Source: an uncultured Ruminococcus sp.
GTDB taxonomy: Bacteria > Bacillota > Clostridia > Oscillospirales > Acutalibacteraceae
Reading direction: 5' to 3'
NCBI GenBank assembly: GCA_902773165.1
Contig: CACYDO010000032.1
Span: 1-17,370 of the forward strand
DNA length: 17,370 nt
The position numbers and the translations under genes were made by a program. Of this stretch, positions 7,373 through 14,321 are shown in pieces (position 1 is the stretch's first letter; each line of letters starts with the position of its first letter). Below the pieces are notes generated by a model. That model worked only from the letters and a program-made list of their open reading frames with translations, did no database searches and had not been told where the DNA came from.

Positions 7373-7756
7373 CTACAAAAAATCAAGCAGACCTTTTTCT
7401 TTAAGCAGGGGGATAATTTTGATTATCCTTATCAGCTTGATCGCCTGTTCAATGCGTGCCTGCCTTTCGGGGCTCAGAAACGGCTTTACTGCACGCAAAA
7501 GCCGCGTGGAATCGTCTTCGGCTTGCAGAGAACCGATCAGCGGCATGAATTTCATAACGGCAGGCAGCGCTTCTGCGGCAGCAGAGTTTTCGGGCTGCTT
7601 TGAAAACGAAGGCAGCGGCGCAGAGGCTTCGGGATTTGGCGCAGGCGCAGCTGACGGAGCAGCCGGCTGGGAGAAAAGTCCGCTTAAATTTCTGATCTGC
7701 TCCATCGCTTCGGGATTTGATAGAATTTCACCTATCTGAGCGGAAAGATCGCTCAT
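7373..7756 (-). CDS. Small protein of unknown function, Ala/Pro-rich centre
   Basis: The 127 residues are not from a family I can name. An N-terminal helix (LSAQIGEILSNPEAMEQIRN) precedes an Ala/Pro/Ser linker (about 31-58). The C-terminal 60 residues form helices ending in a basic/hydrophobic stretch (ARIEQAIKLIRIIKIIPLL) and the terminal LLDFL. The start ATG overlaps the stop of the upstream gene as ATGA, so translation is coupled. The recurrent wording of NPEAMEQI here, SSPQAQAIL upstream and similar short helices suggests that the first two genes of the operon share a small helical module. No signal peptide is present. Confidence 0.72.
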   Translation of the reverse strand: MSDLSAQIGEILSNPEAMEQIRNLSGLFSQPAAPSAAPAPNPEASAPLPSFSKQPENSAAAEALPAVMKFMPLIGSLQAEDDSTRLLRAVKPFLSPERQARIEQAIKLIRIIKIIPLLKEKGLLDFL

Positions 7757-8049
7757 TTTTTCTGCAGCCCTTTCAGGATAGCCTGCGCCTGCGGCGAGGA
7801 AAGCAGCCTTTTTGCGGCGGCTTCATCAGAGAGCAGCTTGCTGAGTTGTTCTGACTGCTGCGGAGTAAGCTTAGACATTATTTTCCCGATATCTCCGTTC
7901 TGGGCTGCCGTTTTCAGTTCCTCGGGCGACGCGCCTATCGCTTTGCCGGCCTTTCCTGCAAGCTCGTTTACGCTGCTTTGCGACGGCTGAGGTGTGTTCG
8001 GCATATTAGACATATTAGCTGTATTTCTCCTTCTGTTCGATCTGTTCAT
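7753..8049 (-). CDS. Small helical protein of unknown function, first gene of three
   Basis: The chosen ATG at 8049 follows GGGAG by 8 nt; an in-frame ATG at 8067 would overlap that ribosome site, so the product is 98 residues. The N-terminus is Asn/Arg/Met-rich and disordered (NRSNRRRNTANMSNMPN). The remainder is helical: NELAGKAGKAIGAS, a KIMSKLTPQQSEQLSKLLSD segment, and a final SSPQAQAILKGLQKK. The latter two are short helix motifs about 20 residues apart. No catalytic or membrane feature is seen. The gene is coupled to the next by a 4-base ATGA overlap and is divergent from the EEP-fold gene at 8223. Confidence 0.72.
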   Translation of the reverse strand: MNRSNRRRNTANMSNMPNTPQPSQSSVNELAGKAGKAIGASPEELKTAAQNGDIGKIMSKLTPQQSEQLSKLLSDEAAAKRLLSSPQAQAILKGLQKK

Positions 8050-8141
8050 TATATTATCTCCCTTCATTGTTGCTGTTACATTTTCATACTATGCCGATTC
8101 GCGCAAATATATTACAAAGGTCAAAATTAATTCAAATAGAC

Positions 8142-8171
8142 TTGCAATTGCACTGCGGTTTATTGTATAAT
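8142..8171 (+). promoter_or_regulatory. Sigma-A promoter of the EEP-fold / CinA-like operon
   Basis: TTGCAA (8142-8147) and a perfect TATAAT (8166-8171) are 18 bases apart. This places the transcription start near 8178, 45 bases before the first ATG. Confidence 0.75.
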
Positions 8172-8222
8172 TTTATATGCGTGCATACGCGCAAATAAAT
8201 AAAAAGGAGCTGCGTCCCGAGT

Positions 8223-9302
8223 ATGAAAAAATTTATGAAGATCGTAACGAGTTTGCTTCTTGTGCTGGTTATTTTAGCTGTTGTTCTTGCAGCGGCAGGA
8301 CTTTACTATCTTACCAGCCATGAATATTCGCCTGCGGCAGCGGAAAACGTCGATATACACGGAGAATCGAATGAGTCCGTCAGCCCCGGAGATACAATAA
8401 AGATCATGACTTACAACATCGGCTATGCGATAAAGGACAGCTCGATGGATTACTATACAGACGGCGGAAGCTCTATAAAAAATGACAGCGTTTCTGCTGT
8501 AACGGCGAATTTTGACGGCATTTCTCAGATCAGCGCAAAGCAGGAAGCGGACGCAAGCTTGTTTCAGGAGGTTGACGTTGATTCTCAGCGTTCCTATTAT
8601 ATTGCGGAGGCAGGACTGCTTTCCTCTGCGTTTGAGGGAACGATGAGCGCGCTTGCGGCAGACCACCGCTGCGATTACGTTCCTTATCCGTTTACAAGTC
8701 CGATAGGTAAGGTCGATTCCGGTATGCTTTCTCTTACAAAATACAGCGTTGATAAGGGCGAGAGGATTGCGCTTGAAGAAAGCAGCTCATGGCCTGTCAG
8801 AACGTGGAGCAAAAAGCCTGCCATGCTTGTTGAGCGTATCAAGCTAAATGAATCAAAAAAAGAGCTTGTGCTTATAAATATTGATCTCGAAAAGTTTGAC
8901 GAGCAGACGCGCACATCGCAGTACAAGACTTTGTGCGAGTATATGCAGCTTGAATACGCAAAGGGAAATTACGTCGTTGCAGGCGGCAGCTTTAATGCGC
9001 TCCTGCCGTCGGTAGACAAGAATAAGTATCCGGCAGACGAGGACGCTGAGTTTATCCCCACAGAGCTTTCTTCGGCTAATCTTATGGGCGGCTGGAAATA
9101 CTGCACAGATGATTCTATTCCGACTATGCGCCTGATGAACGAGCCGTATGACGGCAAAGGTGAGAATACTCAGCTGTACGTTACTGACGGCTTTATTACA
9201 TCGCCGAACACCGTTGTTCTCAATACCCAGACTATAGATACGGATTTTCTTTACAGCAATCACAACCCGGTCGTTACGGAGATAACGCTTGTGAACAGCT
9301 GA
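8223..9302 (+). CDS. Membrane-anchored endonuclease/exonuclease/phosphatase-fold protein, probably inactive
   Basis: The 359 residues begin with a signal-anchor helix (about 8-30), so the rest should lie outside the cell. The fold follows the EEP family (DNase I, sphingomyelinase, inositol phosphatases): IKIMTYNIGYA with Asn65, SLFQEVD with Glu116, SGMLSLTKY near 167, and a C-terminal HNPVVTEI. Three catalytic positions differ from the family: the His of the strand usually read as N-x-HL is Asp221 (INIDL), the Asp of GDFN is Ser256 (GGSFN), and the Asp of SDH is Asn346 (SNHNP); the final His347 remains. Loss of these metal and proton-transfer residues predicts no hydrolysis, leaving a possible binding role. 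AAGGAG lies 13 nt before the ATG, rather far. A CinA-like gene follows 26 bases downstream. Confidence 0.85.
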   Translation: MKKFMKIVTSLLLVLVILAVVLAAAGLYYLTSHEYSPAAAENVDIHGESNESVSPGDTIKIMTYNIGYAIKDSSMDYYTDGGSSIKNDSVSAVTANFDGISQISAKQEADASLFQEVDVDSQRSYYIAEAGLLSSAFEGTMSALAADHRCDYVPYPFTSPIGKVDSGMLSLTKYSVDKGERIALEESSSWPVRTWSKKPAMLVERIKLNESKKELVLINIDLEKFDEQTRTSQYKTLCEYMQLEYAKGNYVVAGGSFNALLPSVDKNKYPADEDAEFIPTELSSANLMGGWKYCTDDSIPTMRLMNEPYDGKGENTQLYVTDGFITSPNTVVLNTQTIDTDFLYSNHNPVVTEITLVNS

Positions 9303-9328
9303 TACTTATTATTCCGAGCACAGAGGAG

Positions 9329-9931
9329 GTGTCTGTCACGGATTGCTCTATCGTGTATTATATCGCCTACAAAACAGGCTATATTCAAAGAAGCCTTACA
9401 AAAAAATTCCGAACCATGACCGACATCACCGTAAAAAGCGGTTATGCCGCCGTTTCTGTTCAGGATCTCCAGCAGAAATTCCGCCGCGCTATGGCGGAAT
9501 CGGAGCTTGTTATCGTTATCGGGGGGCTTTCGGCTTCCGGAGAAAGCAACGTGATGACGGCGCTTTCGGACTACTTTACAAGAGCAAGGCTTGACGTAAG
9601 CTCAAACAAGCGCGTTGTGAACGAAACGGGGGAGGACGGCTACCTGATCGCAACGGGCAAAAAATACGTTCTCGTGCTTCCTGACGACCCCGAAGCCGTC
9701 GGCAGAATGTTCGGAACTGAACTGCTGAAAAACATCAATACAAGCTCGGACGGCGAAGAAATAACCGAACCTGTGCGGAATCATACCGTTGTCTTTGCGC
9801 CCGAACCGGACGATGGACTTGACAGATTAAAAACGGATCGCCGCTTGAATCCCGTTACGATCATAGGTATAGTTATTACGTTAACGGTATGCGCGGCAGC
9901 GGCTATATGGATATTCGGGTTGTACAGATAA
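9329..9931 (+). CDS. Tail-anchored protein with degenerate CinA/MoaB-like domain
   Basis: The 200-residue frame ends in one hydrophobic helix (about 174-197) and three more residues, so it should be tail-anchored with its body in the cytoplasm. The body follows the order of the CinA N-terminal domain: a strand near 6-13, AESELVIVIGGL (about 56-67) where CinA reads GGLGPTxDD, and GYLIATGKKYVLVLPDDPEAV near 105-126 where CinA reads G-x-ALPGPP. The Asp pair and GPT of the CinA loop are replaced (GGLSASGES), so pterin- or nucleotide-linked activity is unlikely. The start is unclear: the GTG at 9329 overlaps the GAGGAGG that should serve it; an ACG at 9338 has ideal spacing; a GTG at 9353 would cut the first strand. 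Cotranscribed with the EEP-fold gene. The domain call is inference. Confidence 0.7.
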   Translation: MSVTDCSIVYYIAYKTGYIQRSLTKKFRTMTDITVKSGYAAVSVQDLQQKFRRAMAESELVIVIGGLSASGESNVMTALSDYFTRARLDVSSNKRVVNETGEDGYLIATGKKYVLVLPDDPEAVGRMFGTELLKNINTSSDGEEITEPVRNHTVVFAPEPDDGLDRLKTDRRLNPVTIIGIVITLTVCAAAAIWIFGLYR

Positions 9932-9971
9932 ACCAGTCTGATAATATAAATATAACTAAATAACTAAAATC

Positions 9972-10018
9972 CCCCCCAAAGCGAATGAAGATAAATCTCG
10001 CTTTGGGGGGACTTTTTT
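9972..10018. terminator. Strong bidirectional hairpin terminator
   Basis: A perfect 13-bp stem (9972-9984 with 9998-10010) with a 13-nt loop is followed on the plus strand by AC and seven T. It lies between the convergent CinA-like gene and proA and probably serves both; the minus-strand side has only an AT-rich tail. Confidence 0.9.
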
Positions 10019-10036
10019 TATTGCCAGACAATCAGC

Positions 10037-11278
10037 TTATCTGATCTGTCCGTTTCCTCTTATAATGAACTTCATAGACGTAAGCTCGTTAAGACCCATC
10101 GGGCCTCTTGCATGAAGCTTCTGCGTTGCTATGCCGATCTCTGCGCCAAGACCGAATTCTCCGCCGTCTGTAAAGCGCGTGGACGCGTTGACGTAAACGG
10201 CTGCGGAATCGACCTCGTCTGTAAACTTCTGTGCAGCGGCGTAGCTTTCCGTAACGATCGCTTCGCTGTGACCTGTGCTGTACTTAGCAATGTGAGAAAT
10301 AGCGTCGTCTATCGTATCAACGATCTTTACAGCGAGAATGTAGTCGCCGTATTCCGTGTACCAGTCTTCCTCGGAAGCCGGTTCAACATCGCCGAGAATT
10401 GCCGCAGAGCGTTCGCAGCAGCGCAGTGTAACGTCCTTTTCGTCAAGCTTCGCTTTAATAACGGGAAGCGCTGCCTCTGCGATATCCTTGTGAACGAGGA
10501 TAGTTTCTATTGCGTTGCACACGGACGGACGAGATGTTTTTGCGTTGTAGATGATCTGCGCTGCCATGTTGATATCTGCCGAGCTGTCAACGTAGACGTG
10601 GCAGTTTCCTGCGCCTGTTTCGATAACGGGAACTTTAGAGTTTTCAACTACCGCCTTTATCAGACCTGCGCCGCCGCGCGGAATGAGAACGTCAACGTAC
10701 TTCGTAAGCTGCATAAGCTCTACGCTTGAAGCGCGGCTTGTGTCCTCAACGAGCGCGACGCAGTCCTTCGGAAGACCTGCGCTTTCTATCGCGCTGCGCA
10801 TGATATCGGCGATACATTTGTTGGAGTTGATAGCCTCCTTGCCGCCGCGGAGAATAACGGCGTTGCCCGATTTCAGGCAGAGAGCCGCTGCGTCGCTCGT
10901 TACGTTCGGACGCGCTTCGTAAATGATGGCGATAACGCCGAGCGGTACTTTTACCTTTTCTATTTTAAGACCGTTCGGTCTTACTGTTCCGTCAAGAACC
11001 TTGCCCACGGGGTCGGGGAGAGCGGCTACCTGACGAACGCCGTCCGCCATTCCCTCAATACGGGCAGGAGTCAGCGTTAAGCGGTCGATAAGAGCCGCTC
11101 TTGTGCCGTTTTCACGAGCCGCCTCAAGATCGAGCGCGTTTGCCGAAACGATATTGTCTGTGTTTTCAATGAGTGCATCGGCAATGGCGAGAAGAGCCTT
11201 GTTTTTTAATTCTCCTGCCGTAAGCAGCGTGCGTGCCGCCGCCTTTGCGTTGATACCCATTTGTTCCAAAACTGACAT
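10037..11278 (-). CDS. proA: Gamma-glutamyl phosphate reductase (proline synthesis)
   Basis: ProA reduces gamma-glutamyl phosphate with NADPH to glutamate semialdehyde, the second step from glutamate to proline. Family motifs are intact: VPLGVIAIIYEARPNVTSDA, the LRGGKEA turn, the catalytic cysteine in RPSVCNAIE, and the C-terminal GEFGLGAEIGIATQKLHARGPMGL. The ATG at 11278 (6 nt after AAGGTG) is preferred to an in-frame GTG at 11287 that overlaps that site; the product is then 413 residues, normal for the family. It follows proB on the same strand with an unusually wide gap of 200 bases. Confidence 0.97.
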   Translation of the reverse strand: MSVLEQMGINAKAAARTLLTAGELKNKALLAIADALIENTDNIVSANALDLEAARENGTRAALIDRLTLTPARIEGMADGVRQVAALPDPVGKVLDGTVRPNGLKIEKVKVPLGVIAIIYEARPNVTSDAAALCLKSGNAVILRGGKEAINSNKCIADIMRSAIESAGLPKDCVALVEDTSRASSVELMQLTKYVDVLIPRGGAGLIKAVVENSKVPVIETGAGNCHVYVDSSADINMAAQIIYNAKTSRPSVCNAIETILVHKDIAEAALPVIKAKLDEKDVTLRCCERSAAILGDVEPASEEDWYTEYGDYILAVKIVDTIDDAISHIAKYSTGHSEAIVTESYAAAQKFTDEVDSAAVYVNASTRFTDGGEFGLGAEIGIATQKLHARGPMGLNELTSMKFIIRGNGQIR

Positions 11279-11337
11279 TTTATTCACCTTTTTTCTATTA
11301 TATTTTATCTTAAATCACTGTCTGCTGAGATGTATTA

Positions 11338-11374
11338 GTTTGGAGTTTTGAGTTTGGAGTGTTGAGAGTGGAGT
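11338..11374. repeat. Degenerate G/T-rich short repeat in the proB-proA gap
   Basis: About 37 bases consist of loosely repeated TTTGGAGT / TTGAGT units. The DNA between proB and proA (11279-11478) otherwise holds a small GC hairpin near 11442-11457 and AT-rich sequence; no gene is seen. The strand bias (purine-rich on the plus strand) is unlike the flanking DNA. Confidence 0.4.
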
Positions 11375-11478
11375 TCTTTTATTATCTCTGTTTCTAATTT
11401 AATCTTTGAGCAAATGTTTACTGTATGTATAATAAAGCCGACCTCCGGCGCGGAGACCAACCGACTATTGCAAAAAGC

Positions 11479-12294
11479 TCATCGGAACTGCCTGCGGCCG
11501 CTTGGCCGTGCTTTAAACAGCGTACCCAGCTTTTGCCCCTCTAAGAAGTGGTAAAGGCGCTTCGGGTTTTCGCCGTTCATCACGCAAACGTCGATCCCGG
11601 CTTCGGTCGCCATCTCCGCTGCGATTATCTTTGTGCGCATTCCGCCCGTTCCGCGGCTGGAGCCTGTTCCGCCTGCCATGGTGCGTATCTCGTCTGTGAT
11701 CTCGTCTACCTCGTCGATCTTCTCAGCGTTGGGGTCTTCACGCGGATTTGTCGTGTAGAGTCCGTCGATATCGGTGAGAAGTATGAGCAGATCGGCGTTT
11801 ACGATCGTTGCGACCATCGCGGAAAGACGGTCGTTATCGCCGATATTTTCGCCGTCAAGCTCGTCGATAGCGACTGTATCGTTTTCGTTTACGATCGGGA
11901 TTATTCCCATATCAAGCAGCGCGTTAACTGTATTCTGAACGTTCTGCCTTTTGTAGTCGGTATCCATTGCGAATTTTGTAAGAAGCACCTGCGCGACGTT
12001 GTGGTTGTACTCGCCGAAAAACTTATCGTAAATGAACATCAGCTCGCACTGACCGACAGCGGCTACTGCCTGCTTGTCCTTGTTCTCCTTCGGGCGGTGT
12101 TTAAGACCGAGCTTGCCCACGCCTACGCCGAGAGCGCCCGACGATACGAGAATGATCTCTTTGCCGGAGTTCGCAAGATCACAGAGAACCTTTACGAGAT
12201 TTTCAACGCGGCGAAGATTCAGTCTGCCGCCCTTGTGTGTCAGAGTAGACGTACCTACCTTGACAACGATTCGTTTTGCATTATCCAAATCCAT
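11479..12294 (-). CDS. proB: Glutamate 5-kinase without PUA domain
   Basis: ProB phosphorylates glutamate at the gamma-carboxyl with ATP, the committed and usually proline-inhibited step of proline synthesis. The amino-acid kinase domain is complete: KVGTST at 12-17, VSSGALGVGVGKLG at 50-63, IPIVNENDTVA, and the GTGGMRTKI loop. The ATG at 12294 is chosen because an AGAGG lies upstream and MDLDNAKRIVVKVG is a normal family start; a further in-frame ATG at 12357 would add a basic, unconserved stretch. At 271 residues it stops after the kinase domain, so the C-terminal PUA domain of E. coli ProB (367 residues) is absent, as in a number of Firmicutes enzymes. Confidence 0.96.
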   Translation of the reverse strand: MDLDNAKRIVVKVGTSTLTHKGGRLNLRRVENLVKVLCDLANSGKEIILVSSGALGVGVGKLGLKHRPKENKDKQAVAAVGQCELMFIYDKFFGEYNHNVAQVLLTKFAMDTDYKRQNVQNTVNALLDMGIIPIVNENDTVAIDELDGENIGDNDRLSAMVATIVNADLLILLTDIDGLYTTNPREDPNAEKIDEVDEITDEIRTMAGGTGSSRGTGGMRTKIIAAEMATEAGIDVCVMNGENPKRLYHFLEGQKLGTLFKARPSGRRQFR

Positions 12295-12420
12295 TTCTTT
12301 TCTTTCCTCTTTTCCTTTACTATGCAAAGCAAAAATAATCTTTAAAAGCAAGATCACGTTTTTTCTATGATATAGTACATATTCTCAAAAGACCAAAACG
12401 CGGAAATCAATTTCCCGTTA

Positions 12421-13959
12421 TTATAGTTTCAGTCCGTCACAAGTCGAAATAAATTCCTCGACCTGCTTGTAGATCACATCGACGCCGCCCTCGTCAACGC
12501 TCTCTATGTTCAGCGGCATGATCGGGTCGTGAACACTCAGCCTGAGCAGGAACCAGCCGTTTCCGTGAGCCTTGTCAAGAGATACTCTTACTCCCTCGCG
12601 GCTGTCGTCCGCAAGCGTCCAGCCCTCCTGCGTCAGCGCATATTCGTTGAGCTTTTCGATGACGCTTTCGCCGTATGCGCGAAAATTATGTTCCTTGATC
12701 TTGTATCGAACCTCACGCTCCTCTTTTGCTTCTTTAAGCTCTGCGGTGAAGTCTTCAAGCGTTTTTCCCTCGCGGCGAAGCTGTGCAGCTTTTATGATGA
12801 TCTTCGTGCAGAGATATGCGCCGTCGTCAAGAAAATAATTCTCTCTCATCGCCGCATGACCCGATGTTTCAATGGCAAGAGGACAGTTTATCCCCTCGTT
12901 GTTCAGACGAATAGCCTCGTTGATAACGTTTTTGTATCCTCTTTTGAAGCGGTGGTGCTTGCCGCCGAGCGTTTTTTCGATGAATTCCTTTAGTCCGTCA
13001 GATGTGATCGAATCGGTGACGATAGTTCCGCCCTCGTTTCCTTCGAGCGCGATAGCAGAGGCTACTGCGACAAGTCTGTTGCGGTTGATCTCGTTGCCCT
13101 TGCTGTCAACAGCGCCGCCGCGGTCAACGTCAGTGTCGAAGATAACGCCGAGGTCTGAGCCGCTTTCAAGAACAGCTTCGCAGACCGACTTCATTGCTTC
13201 GGCGTTTTCCGGATTGGGAACGTGATTCGGGAACATTCCGTCAGGGTCAAGGTAGCGGCTGCCCGAGGTATCCGCGCCTAAGGGTGCAAGAACCTTTTCA
13301 GCATAAAATCCGCCTGCGCCGTTGCCTGCGTCTACGGCGATCCTGAAGCCTTTAAGAGGGTGATCGTAGTCCTCTGCGTTAACGCCTTTTTTTATCTGCT
13401 CGCGAAGTCTTGCAGAGTAATCGGACATATAATCTACCTGACTGATCTTACCGGGAGCGCTTTCGGGCAGCGCGCTGTGATCGCCGTTTTCGAAAAGCTC
13501 CGAAAGCTTCTGTGAAATTGTCAGAAGCTCAGTGATATCCTCGCTTTCCAGTCCGCCGTCACGAGTGAAAAATTTAAGACCGTTTCGGTTGAACGGGTGA
13601 TGACTTGCCGTGATCTGCACAGCACCGTCACAGTCGAGGTCAACAGTCGTCATGAACATCGACGGGGTAGAAGCAAGACCGCAGTCGAGAACGTTTACGC
13701 CGCAGCCCGAGAGAGCATTTGTAACGACTCCGGCTATTGCAGGACCGGAGATCCTGGAATCTCTGCCGACCGAAACAGTCAGCTTATCGGGATCTTTGTC
13801 TGTTTTGCGTGAGAGCCAGAGCACGAACGCCTGAGTGATCGTTTCGCAGATATCAAGCGTAAGGTTAACGTTTTCGCCCTCAACGCCTTCAACTGCCACG
13901 CCGCGTATATCGGTGCCGCTTTTCAGGCAGCTCCATTTTTCTTCAAGAACAATTGCCAT
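12421..13959 (-). CDS. Phosphoglucomutase/phosphomannomutase (alpha-D-phosphohexomutase family)
   Basis: This enzyme moves phosphate between C1 and C6 of hexoses through a phosphoserine. Domain 1 carries GRDSR (66-70) and the active serine Ser119 in TASHHP; domain 2 begins near 205; domain 3 has the metal loop DTDVDR (275-280), where the usual Ser/Ala after it is GG; the sugar-binding ETSGHAAMRENYFLDDGAY follows, and domain 4 ends in DGLKL. The ATG at 13959, 8 nt after GGAG, is preferred to an in-frame ATG at 13995; 512 residues fit the longer bacterial phosphomannomutase/phosphoglucomutase group. It could feed UDP-glucose, GDP-mannose or glycogen pathways; specificity cannot be told from sequence. 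proB follows after 126 bases. Confidence 0.92.
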   Translation of the reverse strand: MAIVLEEKWSCLKSGTDIRGVAVEGVEGENVNLTLDICETITQAFVLWLSRKTDKDPDKLTVSVGRDSRISGPAIAGVVTNALSGCGVNVLDCGLASTPSMFMTTVDLDCDGAVQITASHHPFNRNGLKFFTRDGGLESEDITELLTISQKLSELFENGDHSALPESAPGKISQVDYMSDYSARLREQIKKGVNAEDYDHPLKGFRIAVDAGNGAGGFYAEKVLAPLGADTSGSRYLDPDGMFPNHVPNPENAEAMKSVCEAVLESGSDLGVIFDTDVDRGGAVDSKGNEINRNRLVAVASAIALEGNEGGTIVTDSITSDGLKEFIEKTLGGKHHRFKRGYKNVINEAIRLNNEGINCPLAIETSGHAAMRENYFLDDGAYLCTKIIIKAAQLRREGKTLEDFTAELKEAKEEREVRYKIKEHNFRAYGESVIEKLNEYALTQEGWTLADDSREGVRVSLDKAHGNGWFLLRLSVHDPIMPLNIESVDEGGVDVIYKQVEEFISTCDGLKL

Positions 13960-14030
13960 GGTGATTTCTCCTTGATCGTAATTTTTTTGATTCATATTGC
14001 GGATATAATCGGATAAATTTGGTTATAATA

Positions 14031-14048
14031 TTCGGGCAAGTGCCCGAA
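14031..14048. promoter_or_regulatory. Perfect palindrome in the phosphomutase leader
   Basis: TTCGGGCA and TGCCCGAA are separated by two bases. With the promoter at 14159-14187, the transcript would carry about 190 nt before the ATG, including this hairpin and a second GC-rich pairing (GGCGG and CCGCC blocks between about 14070 and 14105). A DNA operator or an RNA element is possible. The remainder of 13996-14321 is AT-rich and holds no gene. Confidence 0.5.
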
Positions 14049-14158
14049 GACAGTTCCGCTGAGCTTTGCTGCGGCGGTTAATTGGCTGCCGCGCCGCCAG
14101 ACGGTTTTCTTCTTAATTAATGTCGATTTTTAACTAATATTTTAGTCCACTCTTTCCT

Positions 14159-14187
14159 ATTATACATTATAAACTGTAAAATGTCGA
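14159..14187 (-). promoter_or_regulatory. Sigma-A promoter of the phosphomutase gene
   Basis: On the minus strand TCGACA (14182-14187) is followed after 17 bases by a perfect TATAAT (14159-14164). Confidence 0.75.
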
Positions 14188-14321
14188 TAAGCAAAAAGCA
14201 AAAAATAGAAAAATAAAAAAATCAAATATAGTAAATTTGGAGCGTAAATGTAAATGATAGGAAAAATACTAATTAAGCATTACGCATTACGCATTCCTGA
14301 TTCCCCCAAAGCGAGGTCATT

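Noticed and set aside
8050..8100. Sporulation (sigma-G/F) promoter for the small-protein operon
   Set aside because: CATAGTA resembles a -10 but the -35 does not fit at proper spacing; no forespore promoter could be supported.
11548..12345. 265-residue plus-strand open frame
   Set aside because: It lies antisense to proB, which has complete kinase motifs.
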